In this document: in pieces, positions 54,622 through 63,215 of the stretch
Numbering within the stretch: the first letter of the stretch is position 1
How the letters are laid out: each line of letters begins with the position of its first letter
Assembly (NCBI RefSeq): GCF_041431135.1
Contig: NZ_CP107799.1
Coordinates: forward strand, 3,534,001 to 3,598,000
DNA length: 64,000 nt
Origin: Streptomyces sp. NBC_00554
GTDB taxonomy: Bacteria > Actinomycetota > Actinomycetes > Streptomycetales > Streptomycetaceae
Direction of reading: 5' to 3'
Notes under the pieces: model-generated
Told to the model about the DNA's origin: nothing
Databases searched by the model: none
What the model saw: only the letters and a program-made list of their open reading frames with translations
Made by a program: the position numbers and the translations under genes

Positions 54622-55320
54622 TCAGTACCAGTTGTTGGCCTGCCAGAACGACCAGGCATCACAGGGGCTGCCGTAGCGGTCGTTCATGTAGTTGAGGCCC
54701 CACTTGATCTGGGTGGCCGGGTTGGTCTGCCAGTCGGAACCGACGGACGACATCTTGGAACCGGGCAGGGCCTGGAAGAGACCGTAGGCACCGGAGGAGG
54801 CGTTGACCGCCTGGTAGTTCCAGCTGGACTCGTGGTCCACGATGTTGCTGAAGCACTGGTACTGACCACTCGGCACCATGGACTGCGCCATGGCCTGGAT
54901 CTGCGCGATGGTGTAGGAGGACTGCACGGTGAAGCTGCTGGCGTCGCGAGTCGCGTCGCGGCTGGCCGCTTCCTCGGCTTCCTTGCGCTCCTTGGCGTCC
55001 TGCTCGGCCTTCTCCGCGGCCTTCTGCTTCGCGACGGCGTCGTCGGCGGCCTGCTTACGGGCAGCCTCTTCCGCGTCCTTCTTGGCGCTCGCGTCGGCCT
55101 GGATGGCCTGAGCGGTGGCCTGCTGCGTCAGGGATGCGGTCTGTACCTGGGCCTGCTGGCCCGCGGGTATGTCCGCGAGGAGAGTCGCGTCGCTTGCCGT
55201 CGCCTCGGCGTCGTTCGAGGGAACAGCGGTGCTGCCCGAGGCAACTCCGACGACGCTTCCGACAGCGGTGACCGCGGTGGCCGAAGCCACTGCGAATCCC
55301 CGGACCGAAATCCGGCTCAC
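54622..55320 (-). CDS. Secreted transglycosylase-like (SLT/Rpf-type) protein
   Basis: A 232-residue exported protein. The signal region (ISVRGFAVASATAVTAVGSVVG) is followed by an alanine/lysine/glutamate-rich coiled coil (about 75-135; AKKDAEEAARKQAADDAVAKQKAAEKAEQDAKERKEAEE in steps), then a C-terminal lysozyme-like domain of about 75 residues (CFSNIVDHESSWNYQAVNASSGAYGLFQALPGSKM ... DWQTNPATQIKWGLNYMNDRYG). The catalytic Glu is expected in DHESSW. It cleaves peptidoglycan outside the cell. GTG 55320 is set by GGAAGGA at about six bases. A long structured leader lies upstream. Confidence 0.9.
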   Translation of the reverse strand: MSRISVRGFAVASATAVTAVGSVVGVASGSTAVPSNDAEATASDATLLADIPAGQQAQVQTASLTQQATAQAIQADASAKKDAEEAARKQAADDAVAKQKAAEKAEQDAKERKEAEEAASRDATRDASSFTVQSSYTIAQIQAMAQSMVPSGQYQCFSNIVDHESSWNYQAVNASSGAYGLFQALPGSKMSSVGSDWQTNPATQIKWGLNYMNDRYGSPCDAWSFWQANNWY

Positions 55321-55467
55321 ACGGTTTCCTTCCAGCATCGCCCGCTTAGGTGACCCTCGCGGACGCAATCGTGCCCCTTTGACGCTGGCCTCCCAACTGC
55401 GGGGTCACGGGAGGCACGGGCCCGGTGGGCAACTCCCTTGCGGGGAGCGCCGCGTGGTGCGCGGGCG

Positions 55468-55540
55468 GCATACGACGGCTCTATGGAGTTCTGAGGTTCC
55501 TGTTGTGCCGTACCGCTGGGGGTACAGGTGTGTCGTATGC
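55468..55540 (-). other. Possible structured leader of the transglycosylase gene
   Basis: GCATACGAC (55468-55476) and GTCGTATGC (55532-55540) form a 9-bp stem enclosing a second hairpin (GTACC...GGTAC, 55510-55525). The gene-free stretch 55321-55755 otherwise holds no recognisable gene. Wall-hydrolase genes in Streptomyces often have long leaders, some with c-di-AMP riboswitches, but the known ydaO motifs were not found here. Confidence 0.35.
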
Positions 55541-55755
55541 GGGGCCTGACAGGAGTGAGACTCTGCCGTAACCCGACGCCGGGAGGCAATTCTGAGTTGC
55601 GTGTGAAAGCTCACACCCCGTTTGCCTCAGGAGTTTTCCGGAAACAAGCACGCACCAAGACGCCGCCCGGCTAGGCTCTTCGCCTTCGCCGGACGGCGCC
55701 AACTACCGTGCATCCGCCACCCATTGACGGAATGGGTCAGGGTGGTTCAGATGGT

Positions 55756-57081
55756 TCAGATCTGCCCGTCCTCCAGCATTTCGGTCACTAGTGCCGCGAT
55801 CTGGGACCTCTCGGACCGGTTCAGAGTCACGTGCGCGAAGAGTGGATGCCCCTTCAGTTTCTCGACGACGGCAACCACGCCGTCGTACCGGCCGACTCGC
55901 AGATTGTCCCGTTGTGCCACGTCATGGGTCAGAACGACCCGTGAATTGGCGCCGATTCGCGACAGAACGGTCAGCAGCACATTCCGTTCCAGTGACTGCG
56001 CCTCGTCCACGATCACGAACGCGTCGTGCAGGGAGCGGCCGCGGATGTGGGTGAGCGGCAGGACCTCCAGCATGCCGCGTGCGGTGACCTCTTCGATGAC
56101 CTCGCGCGAAGTGACGGCCGACAGGGTGTCGAAGACCGCCTGCGCCCACGGGCTCATCTTCTCCGACTCGGAGCCGGGCAGATAGCCGAGCTCCTGCCCG
56201 CCCACCGCGTACAGCGGCCGGAAGACCATCACCTTCTGGTGCTGGCGCCGCTCCAGGACGGCCTCCAGACCCGCGCAGAGCGCGAGCGCGGACTTGCCGG
56301 TGCCGGCCCGGCCGCCCATCGACACGATCCCGATGTCCGGGTCGAGGAGAAGGTCGAGGGCGATCCGCTGCTCCGCGCTCCTCCCCTTGATGCCGAAGGC
56401 CTCGCGATCGCCGCGTACGAGCCGGACGTTGCCCTCGGACGTGACGCGCCCCAGTGCCTTGCCGCGCTCCGACTGGATCGTCAAGCCCGTGTGGACCGGC
56501 AGATCGGCCGCCTCGGGGACGTACGCGTGGCCCTCGTCGAAGAGGATGTCCACCTGCTCGCCCGCCAGGGTCAGTTCGGACATTCCGGTCCAGCCGGAGT
56601 TGCCCGTGATGGCGAGCTCCGCGCGGTACTCCTCGGCGAGGAGTCCGACGGAGGATGCCTTGATCCTGAGCGGCAGGTCTTTCGACACGACCGTGACGTC
56701 GTACCCCTCGGCCTGCAGATTGCGGGCGACCGCGAGGATGCGGGAGTCGTTGTCCCCCAGGCGGTAGCCGCTGGGCAGCACACTGGGGTCCGAGTGATTG
56801 AGCTCGACGCGTAGCGTTCCGCCGAGATCCCCGATCGGGAGAGGGGCGTCGAGGCGGCCGAACCGCACTCGGAACTCGTCGAGCAGACGCAGGGCCTGCC
56901 TGGCGAAGTAGCCGAGTTCGGGATGGTGCCTCTTGGCCTCCAACTCCGTGACCACGACGATCGGAAGCACGACTTCATGCTCGTCGAAGCGGTTCAGGGC
57001 GTTCGGGTCGGCCAGCAGGACGCTGGTGTCGAGAACATAGGTGCGCCGGTCTGGCATACGGCGCTTTGTGCTGGTCACCAC
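55756..57081 (-). CDS. PIN domain - PhoH ATPase (PhoH2-like)
   Basis: A 441-residue fusion. The N-terminal PIN nuclease domain (about 10-150) has acidic residues in [31 protein letters not shown]. The C-terminal PhoH-type RecA-like domain (about 225-440) has Walker [14 protein letters not shown] and a Walker B region [10 protein letters not shown]. PhoH2 proteins are reported to have RNA unwinding and RNase activity. The start is uncertain: GTG 57081 or 57078 (GAGGGGG about 11 bases upstream) or ATG 57057. The gap 57082-57434 should hold its promoter; a small inverted repeat ATGCC-AG-GGCAT lies at 57314-57325. Confidence 0.9.
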   Translation of the reverse strand: MVTSTKRRMPDRRTYVLDTSVLLADPNALNRFDEHEVVLPIVVVTELEAKRHHPELGYFARQALRLLDEFRVRFGRLDAPLPIGDLGGTLRVELNHSDPSVLPSGYRLGDNDSRILAVARNLQAEGYDVTVVSKDLPLRIKASSVGLLAEEYRAELAITGNSGWTGMSELTLAGEQVDILFDEGHAYVPEAADLPVHTGLTIQSERGKALGRVTSEGNVRLVRGDREAFGIKGRSAEQRIALDLLLDPDIGIVSMGGRAGTGKSALALCAGLEAVLERRQHQKVMVFRPLYAVGGQELGYLPGSESEKMSPWAQAVFDTLSAVTSREVIEEVTARGMLEVLPLTHIRGRSLHDAFVIVDEAQSLERNVLLTVLSRIGANSRVVLTHDVAQRDNLRVGRYDGVVAVVEKLKGHPLFAHVTLNRSERSQIAALVTEMLEDGQI

Positions 57082-57434
57082 GGAAGGACGTACCCCCTCG
57101 GATGAGGTCGGGGAGCGACGAAGGAGATCTGGACCGGTCTGCGGCGCCGATGCGCGGGCCGAAAACCGGCCCTCCGCTTCGTCCGTACTGACCGCACGGT
57201 CGGGCTGGTGCAAAGGGCCTCCCGGGCGGACGGCCCCGTGCCGTCCGCTGAGATCCGACGCCCGTGGTTCGGGCATCGACCTGCATGGCTTATGCCCTCG
57301 AACACGCACTGCCATGCCAGGGCATATGACCACGCGTTCGTTAACTCCAGATGACGTGTGTCCCCGGGGTGCCGTCGGCGGGCATGCCGAAGGAGCGCGC
57401 CCGTGCCGAGGTCCGGGCGTCACAAGGGGGTGTG

Positions 57435-58208
57435 TCAGCCGCCGTAACGCCGGTGTCGCGCCGCGTAGTCACGCAGGGCGCGCAGGAAGTCGACCTTGCG
57501 GAAGGCCGGCCAGAAGACCTCGCAGAAGTAGTACTCGGAGTGGGCCGTCTGCCAGAGCATGAATCCGGACAGCCGCTGCTCGCCGCTCGTACGGATCACG
57601 AGGTCGGGGTCGGGCTGGTCGCTGGTGTAGAGGTGCTTGCCGATGAGGTCGATGTCGACGGACTCGGCGATGTCCTCGATGGAGGCGCCCTTGTCGGCGG
57701 CGTCGAGGAGCATCGAGCGCACGGCGTCGGCGATCTCCTGGCGGCCGCCGTAGCCGATGGCGACGTTGACGACTATTCCGTCGACGTGCGCGGTGGACTC
57801 CTCGGCCTCCTTGAGGGCGTGCTGCAGATGCCCGGGCAGCAGATCGGGCGTGCCCACGTGGTGGACGCGCCAGCGGCCGTCGGCGGCGAGGGTGCGGACG
57901 ACGTTCTCGATGATCCCGAGGAGCGGGACGAGCTCCTCCGCGGGACGGTCGAAGTTGTCCGTCGACAGCAGCCACAGGGTGACGACCTCGACATCGGTCT
58001 CGGAGCACCAGCCGAGGAACTCCTCGATCTTCTCGGCTCCGGCCCGGTGCCCGTGTGCGGCGGTGGAGCCCGCCGCCTTCGCCCAGCGCCGGTTGCCGTC
58101 CATGATGACGCCGATGTGCTTGGGCACCTGATCGTGGTCGAGGTGGCCTTCCACCCTGCGTGCATAGAACCTGACCAGAAGACGGCGCAGGTTGTCGCGC
58201 AGGTTCAC
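57435..58208 (-). CDS. Isoprenyl transferase (cis-prenyltransferase, UppS/DPPS family)
   Basis: A 257-residue cis-prenyl diphosphate synthase. Motif I is [14 protein letters not shown] with the catalytic Asp36; [12 protein letters not shown] and [19 protein letters not shown], with [20 protein letters not shown], are the further conserved blocks. It condenses IPP onto an allylic diphosphate to make polyprenyl carriers for wall synthesis. Chain length cannot be read; actinobacteria usually have two such enzymes, so undecaprenyl versus short-chain product is open. GTG 58208. Confidence 0.94.
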   Translation of the reverse strand: MNLRDNLRRLLVRFYARRVEGHLDHDQVPKHIGVIMDGNRRWAKAAGSTAAHGHRAGAEKIEEFLGWCSETDVEVVTLWLLSTDNFDRPAEELVPLLGIIENVVRTLAADGRWRVHHVGTPDLLPGHLQHALKEAEESTAHVDGIVVNVAIGYGGRQEIADAVRSMLLDAADKGASIEDIAESVDIDLIGKHLYTSDQPDPDLVIRTSGEQRLSGFMLWQTAHSEYYFCEVFWPAFRKVDFLRALRDYAARHRRYGG

Positions 58209-58333
58209 GTGTTGTCAGCCCCTCCGTGCAGATGGCGATCCCCCAGGGCCGACACCCTACCCCTGTGGGAAGGCAGTGTTCCCTTGGGGTACAGGGCTCC
58301 CCTGTGATGGAGCACAGGGCGCTCCTGTGAGTT

Positions 58334-58347
58334 GTCAGCGCGCTGAC
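58334..58347. promoter_or_regulatory. 14-bp perfect palindrome in the aldo/keto reductase promoter
   Basis: GTCAGCGCGCTGAC lies 14-27 nt before the ATG of the reductase and just upstream of its TAGCTT hexamer. The position suits a repressor site over the promoter. Confidence 0.5.
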
Positions 58348-58361
58348 GTAGCTTCGTAACC

Positions 58362-59402
58362 ATGAACGACTCGTCTGTATACCGCGCCTTGACAGAGCGG
58401 TACGAATCGATGGAATACCGGCGTACGGGACGCAGCGGACTCAAGCTGCCCGCCGTCTCGCTCGGCCTGTGGCACAACTTCGGCGACGACCGCGGCCTCG
58501 ACTCCCAGCGCGCGATCCTGCGCCGCGCCTTCGACCTGGGCGTCACGCACTTCGACCTGGCGAACAACTACGGGCCGCCGCCCGGCTCCGCGGAGCTCAA
58601 CTTCGGCAAGCTGCTGAAGCAGGACTTCGCGCCCTACCGGGACGAGTTGGTCCTGTCGACCAAGGCCGGCTACGAAATGCACCCCGGCCCGTACGGCGAG
58701 TGGGGTTCCCGCAAGTACCTGCTGTCGTCCCTGGACGCCTCGCTGAAGCGGATGGGCGTCGACTACGTGGACATCTTCTACTCGCACCGCTTCGATCCGG
58801 ACACCCCGCTGGAGGAGACGATGGGCGCGCTCGCGTCCGCGGTCCAGCAGGGCAAGGCGCTGTATGTGGGGGTGTCCTCGTACAGCGCCGAGCAGACCAC
58901 CGAGGCGGCCTCGATCCTGACCGGGATGGGGGTGCGTCCGCTCATCCACCAGCCCTCGTACTCGATGATCAACCGCTGGACGGAGGACGACGGCCTGCTC
59001 GACGCGCTGGAGGCGGCCGGCATGGGCTGCATCTCCTTCGCGCCGCTCGCGCAGGGCCTGCTGACGGGCAAGTACCTCAAGGGCATCCCGGAGGGCTCGC
59101 GAGCCACCCAGGGCAAGTCGTTGGACCCGGGCCTGGCGGGCGACGCCGATGTCGTGCGCCGGCTGAACGGGCTGAACGACATCGCGGCCCGCCGCGGCCA
59201 GTCCCTCGCCCAGCTCGCGCTCACCTGGGTGCTGCGCGACGAGCGGATGACCTCCGCTCTCATCGGTGCGTCCAGCGTGCGGCAGCTGGAGGAGAACCTG
59301 GCGGCGCTGTCGGCTCCGAAGCTGACGGACGAGGAGTTGAAGGAGATCGACGCGTTCGCGGTGTCAACGCCGGGGACGAACATCTGGGCCGGCAGGCGCT
59401 GA
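58362..59402 (+). CDS. Aldo/keto reductase, L-glyceraldehyde 3-phosphate reductase-like
   Basis: A 346-residue (beta/alpha)8 NADPH-dependent reductase. The catalytic tetrad fits Asp (HFDLANNYG), Tyr (NNYG), Lys (LSTKAGY) and His (IFYSHRFD). The overall pattern (YRRTGRSGLKLPAVSLGLWHNFGD, SPLAQGLLTGKYL-like FAPLAQGLLTGKYLKGIPEGSRA, NIWAGRR end) matches the YghZ/MgrA subgroup, active on methylglyoxal and L-glyceraldehyde 3-phosphate. ATG 58362 has TAGCTT seven bases upstream; ATG 58410 is an alternative. Confidence 0.92.
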   Translation: MNDSSVYRALTERYESMEYRRTGRSGLKLPAVSLGLWHNFGDDRGLDSQRAILRRAFDLGVTHFDLANNYGPPPGSAELNFGKLLKQDFAPYRDELVLSTKAGYEMHPGPYGEWGSRKYLLSSLDASLKRMGVDYVDIFYSHRFDPDTPLEETMGALASAVQQGKALYVGVSSYSAEQTTEAASILTGMGVRPLIHQPSYSMINRWTEDDGLLDALEAAGMGCISFAPLAQGLLTGKYLKGIPEGSRATQGKSLDPGLAGDADVVRRLNGLNDIAARRGQSLAQLALTWVLRDERMTSALIGASSVRQLEENLAALSAPKLTDEELKEIDAFAVSTPGTNIWAGRR

Positions 59403-59526
59403 GTCGGTCGGGCATCCGCCGGGCCGGTCGGCGCTGAGTCACCGGGGTTCGCCGGGGCTGGGGGCCGCGGGGCCTGGGGGGCGCACGGGGGCGCCCGTCC
59501 GGCGGGCGGTGTGCGGGCACAAAAAA

Positions 59527-59561
59527 CGGGCCGGTCCGTGGGGGGGAGACGGACCGGCCCG
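59527..59561 (+). terminator. Hairpin terminator downstream of the aldo/keto reductase
   Basis: CGGGCCGGTCCGT (59527-59539) pairs with ACGGACCGGCCCG (59549-59561) around a G-rich nine-base loop, preceded by an A-run and followed by G7T3. It lies 125 nt past the reductase stop. The rest of 59403-59857 shows no gene; 59562-59857 probably carries the DUF192 promoter. Confidence 0.8.
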
Positions 59562-59857
59562 AGGGGGGGTTTCCACCATAACCCTTCGTAAGTGATGCTG
59601 CGTGCATCGGCGTGCCACAACTACTCTCCGGAATCGCCCGACGACGCCGCGATGGGCCCGGAAGCCCGGATTCAGGGTGCGATCATGGCCGAATCACAGC
59701 GGAATCAAAGGGGTTCGTCGAGAACCGCGGAGGATTCGGAAAGATCCGGAGGGTTTGCTCGCTGATTGTGTTTTCCTCGGCGACTCGCCGGGACGTACTC
59801 CAAGAGAGTGACGCGCGTCGGGAACGGCGGCTTGACGCCACCGCTAACTTCGCAGCC

Positions 59858-60193
59858 ATGGCGACGTTCACCACTCCCGAGACCCCCGAGCCGGTCCCCC
59901 TGGAACTCGCCGAGTCGGCGCGGGCCCGGCGGCGCGGACTGCTCGGGCGGGAGGGGATCGAGGGGGCGCTGTTGCTGAGTCCGGCGAGCTCGGTGCACAC
60001 GGTGGGGATGCGGTTCGCGATCGACGTCGCACACCTGGACGGGAAATTCCGGGTCCTGGCGGTACGCACGATGCGCCCGGGTCGGGTGGGGCTGCCGCGC
60101 CCGCGAGCCAGGCACGTCCTGGAGGCGGAAGCCGGGGCGATGGAGCGGTGGGGTCTGCGGCGCGGGGTGCGGCTCGTGGTCCAGGGCCGGTGA
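59858..60193 (+). CDS. DUF192 family protein
   Basis: A 111-residue protein with the DUF192 pattern: ELAESARARRRGLLGREGIEGALLL, SSVHTVGMRFAIDVAHLDGKFRVLAV and the C-terminal HVLEAEAGAMERWGLRRGVRL. Family members are small beta-barrel proteins of unknown function, often exported in other bacteria; no signal is visible here. Leaderless-type start: TAACTT seven bases before ATG 59858. The TGA stop lies in a 20-bp tandem repeat. Confidence 0.88.
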   Translation: MATFTTPETPEPVPLELAESARARRRGLLGREGIEGALLLSPASSVHTVGMRFAIDVAHLDGKFRVLAVRTMRPGRVGLPRPRARHVLEAEAGAMERWGLRRGVRLVVQGR

Positions 60194-60261
60194 CGTCGGT
60201 CCGGTGCCGGTGACCTCGGTGCGATGCCGATGACGTCGGGCTCCGACGGGGTGACGTCGCG
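60187..60261. repeat. 20-bp degenerate tandem array containing the DUF192 stop
   Basis: Units begin at 60187 (CCGGTGACGTCGGTCCGGTG), 60207 (CCGGTGACCTCGGTGCGATG) and 60227 (CCGATGACGTCGGGCTCCGA), with a partial fourth at 60247. The first contains the gene's TGA, and each unit repeats TGAC. The rest of the gene-free stretch 60262-60596 has no recognisable gene; a direct CACCCAC/CCACCCACCG-rich patch lies at 60436-60475. Confidence 0.75.
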
Positions 60262-60596
60262 TCAGAAAAGTGGACGCAGCACCGCGCAGCCCCCTCCACT
60301 GCGCGGTGCCACACGCGCAGCTTTGCTCACGCGAATTACCTTGGTCTGAACTTACGTGAGGCAAACAGCCGAGGCGAGCCACTCTGGATAACGATGTGAA
60401 AACCGTGTGAGTTGTGCGCCACACGCCGGACACGCACCCACCCACGCGCCGCCATCCACCGCCACCCACCGCCGGGTGTCCACCATATGGACGGACATCT
60501 CATGCGGAATGGGCCACATCCGCATGTTTTCGGTCAATCAGCGCCCGCCGCCTCAGCGGACAGAATCTGACCTCTTTCGGGTCTAGCGTCGGCCTC

Positions 60597-61748
60597 ATGA
60601 CCGTGAAGATCACATGGGACGAGGCGAGCGCACGGCGGCTGGAACGGCAGTTCCTCACCGTGCCCGCGAAGACCGGCACCCCCGTGGCCGAGGTGGTCGG
60701 CGCGATGCTCGGCGCGCACGCGCAGGTGCTGTCGGCGGCCGAGGTGTCGGTGGGGGTGCGGGCGGACGGGGTGACGCGGGCGGACGTACGCGCGGCGCTG
60801 TGGGAGCACCGGTCGCTGGTGAAGATGCACGGCCCCCGGGGAACCGTGCATCTGCTGCCCACCTCCGAACTCCCCTTCTGGACAACCGTGTTGGCGGCGA
60901 TTCCGACCGGTTCGGGCCCGTTCGCGCCGAACGCGCGGCTCACCGAGGCGCAGGCGGAAGAGGTGGTCGCGGCGATCGGGGAGGCCCTGGACGGCACGTA
61001 CCTGACCATCGACGAGCTGAGCGACGAGGTGGTGGCGCGCACCGGGCCCTGGGCCGGGGACCTGGTGATGCCCGCCTTCCAGACCATGTGGCCGCGCTGG
61101 CGCCAGGTGATGCACCGGGCGGGACAGCGGGGCGCGCTGTGTTTCGGGCCGAACCGGGGCCGCAAGGTGACGTACACACGGCCTCCGCGCTTCGAACCGC
61201 TGGCGGAGGATGCGGCGCTCTCGACGCTCGTACGGCGTTATCTGCGCGCCTACGGACCGGCGACGGTGGCGAACTTCGCCAAGTGGCTTGCGGCGCCCCG
61301 GGGTTGGGCGGGTGAGCTGTTCGCCTCGTCCGCCGCGGCCGGTGAGATCGAAGAGGTCGGCTTCGAGGGAGGACCGGCCTGGGTGGTGGCGGGCGACACG
61401 GAGTTCCCCGCGGAACCCGTGCGCGGGCTGCGGCTGCTCCCCTACTTCGACGCGTACGCCATCGCCGCCCAGCCGCGCGAGACGCTGTTCCCCGGGCCGG
61501 CGTACGAGCGCGCCCTCGCGGGCGGCCAGGCCGGCAACTACCCGGTGCTCCTGGTCGACGGCGTGGTCGCGGGGGTCTGGCACCAGCGTCGCCAGGGCAA
61601 GCGTACGACGGTCACGGTGGAGCCGCTGGGGCGGCTGACGGCGGCGCGGGAACGGGAGTTGGCCGTGCGGGTGGAGCGGGTGGGGGAAGTGCTGGAGGCG
61701 AAGGCGGAGTTGGTGATCGGGAAGGTGACGGCGGGGGCGCACGCGTAG
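60597..61748 (+). CDS. Winged-helix DNA-binding protein (HTH_42, AlkZ-like)
   Basis: A 383-residue protein of the HTH_42 family: tandem winged helices (VRAALWEHRSLVKMHGPRGTVHLLP; VRRYLRAYGPATVANFAKWL) and a C-terminal LLPYFDAYAI...VDGVVAGVWHQRRQGKRTTV...AELAR-like helix. The family includes AlkZ, a glycosylase that unhooks DNA interstrand crosslinks. AlkZ-type enzymes carry a QxQ or related catalytic motif near the first third; I see HxxxLVKMHGPRGT but cannot place the catalytic residues. Start has TAGCGT seven bases upstream. Confidence 0.88.
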   Translation: MTVKITWDEASARRLERQFLTVPAKTGTPVAEVVGAMLGAHAQVLSAAEVSVGVRADGVTRADVRAALWEHRSLVKMHGPRGTVHLLPTSELPFWTTVLAAIPTGSGPFAPNARLTEAQAEEVVAAIGEALDGTYLTIDELSDEVVARTGPWAGDLVMPAFQTMWPRWRQVMHRAGQRGALCFGPNRGRKVTYTRPPRFEPLAEDAALSTLVRRYLRAYGPATVANFAKWLAAPRGWAGELFASSAAAGEIEEVGFEGGPAWVVAGDTEFPAEPVRGLRLLPYFDAYAIAAQPRETLFPGPAYERALAGGQAGNYPVLLVDGVVAGVWHQRRQGKRTTVTVEPLGRLTAARERELAVRVERVGEVLEAKAELVIGKVTAGAHA

Positions 61749-61756
61749 GCGCGCTG

Positions 61757-62572
61757 TCACGGCCTCCGGGATTCAGGTTTCGGGGCTTCGGGCTTCCGGG
61801 CTTCGGGCTTCCGGGCTTCGATGAGGAAGCGGGTGCTGTGGGCGATGAACGGGCCCTCGGTCTCGATCTGCTCGTGCAGGGTGCGGAGTTGGGGGCGGTA
61901 CTGGTCGACGGTGAAGCCGGGGACCATCCAGATCACCTTGCGGAGGAAGTGGACGACGGCTCCGATGTCGTGGAACTCGATGCGGAGGCGTTCCGAGCGC
62001 AGGTCCACGAGGTCGAGTCCGGCGGCCTCGGCTGCGGCGACGGCGAGGTCCGGGTGGCGGCCGTTCTTGACCTTGTCCGGCTGCGGGCCGAGGAAGTACT
62101 CCACGACCTCGACGACACTCGCCGGGCCGACCTGCTGGGAGAAATAGGTGCCTCCGGGGCGCAGGACGCGCGCGACCTCGTCCCAGTAGGTGCGGACGGG
62201 GTGACGGCTGACGACCAGGTCGAAGGCCTCGGCCGCGAAGGGCAGCGGCGCGTCCTCCGGGGCGGCGACCACCACGGCGCCGCGCGAGTGGAGGAGGGCG
62301 GTGGCCTTGGCGACGTTCGGCGGCCAGCCCTCGGTGGCTGCGGTGAGCTGGGGCAACTTCGGTGCGGAGTCGAGGACTTCACCCCCGCCGGTCTGGATGT
62401 CGAGCGCGGCGGACGCGCGTGCGAGCCGCTCCCCCATCGCCCGCGCGTAACCCCACGAGGGCCGCTCCTCGGTGGCCCGGCCCTCGAACCAGGAGAAGTC
62501 CCAGCCGTCGACGGACGCGGCCTCGGCTTCGCTGACGAGGGCTTCGAAGGTGCGGTTGCGGATCGCGGTCAT
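61757..62572 (-). CDS. Class I SAM-dependent methyltransferase
   Basis: A 271-residue methyltransferase. The SAM-binding region is divergent: DIQTGGGEVLDSAPKLP replaces the usual GxGxG, and APLPFAAEAFDLVVSRHPVRTYWDEVARVLRPGGTYFSQQVG covers motifs II-IV. The C-terminus carries a short repeat (ARKPEARKPEAPKPES) encoded by a 15-bp tandem DNA repeat at 61783-61812. Substrate unknown. GAGAAG lies upstream of ATG 62572. It converges with the winged-helix gene, eight bases apart. Confidence 0.9.
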   Translation of the reverse strand: MTAIRNRTFEALVSEAEAASVDGWDFSWFEGRATEERPSWGYARAMGERLARASAALDIQTGGGEVLDSAPKLPQLTAATEGWPPNVAKATALLHSRGAVVVAAPEDAPLPFAAEAFDLVVSRHPVRTYWDEVARVLRPGGTYFSQQVGPASVVEVVEYFLGPQPDKVKNGRHPDLAVAAAEAAGLDLVDLRSERLRIEFHDIGAVVHFLRKVIWMVPGFTVDQYRPQLRTLHEQIETEGPFIAHSTRFLIEARKPEARKPEAPKPESRRP

Positions 62573-62702
62573 GCGGCGGATCTTCTCAAGGGGGCGGACG
62601 GTGCCGCGAATGAATTCCGGCGCGTCGCGGTCGCCGTGTGCTGTCAGTGGCCCTGCGTTGTCGTGACCCCGCGATGTCAGTGGCCGCTGTTACGTTCCGG
62701 CC

Positions 62703-63215
62703 ATGACGACGAATACAGGGGCCGCCCGAACTCCGTACACCGGTGGCGAGAAGGAGAGCCTGCACGCGAGTCTCAACCGGCACAGAGATGCCGTGCTGTG
62801 GAAGCTGGAGGGGCTCGACGACGAGCAGGTGCGGCGGGTGATGACGCCGTCGGGCACGAACCTGCTGGGCCTGGTGAAGCATCTCGCGTCCGTCGAGTAC
62901 GGCTGGTTCTGCTCGACGTTCGGGCGCGAGGTCGAGCCCTTTTGGTTCGACCCGTACAAGGCGGAGGACATGAGCGCGGGCCAGGGTGAGACGACGGCGC
63001 AGATCGTGGAGTTCTACGGCCGCGCCCGCGCCGCCGCCGACTACACCATCGACGAGCTCTCCCTCGACGACCTCGGCAAGTCCTCGCACGGCACGACCGT
63101 CTCCCTGCGCTGGGTCCTGATCCACATGGTCGAGGAGACGGCACGGCACGCGGGACACATGGACATCGTGCGGGAGTTGATCGACGGTGGGGCGGGGGAT
63201 CACCGGCGGGGCTGA
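62703..63215 (+). CDS. DinB / DUF664 family protein
   Basis: A 170-residue four-helix-bundle protein. The metal-binding histidine triad is expected at GLVKHLASVEYGWF and the pair in VLIHMVEETARHAGHMDIVRELIDG. The family includes mycothiol- and bacillithiol-dependent transferases; actinomycetes use mycothiol, so a thiol-S-transferase role is plausible. Leaderless-type start: TACGTT six bases before ATG 62703. Its 3' end overlaps the convergent GNAT gene by 16 nt. Confidence 0.9.
   Translation: MTTNTGAARTPYTGGEKESLHASLNRHRDAVLWKLEGLDDEQVRRVMTPSGTNLLGLVKHLASVEYGWFCSTFGREVEPFWFDPYKAEDMSAGQGETTAQIVEFYGRARAAADYTIDELSLDDLGKSSHGTTVSLRWVLIHMVEETARHAGHMDIVRELIDGGAGDHRRG

Noticed and set aside
55468..55540. 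A c-di-AMP (ydaO) riboswitch upstream of the transglycosylase gene
   Set aside because: The family would fit, but the conserved sequence blocks of that riboswitch were not found by eye; only generic stems are visible.
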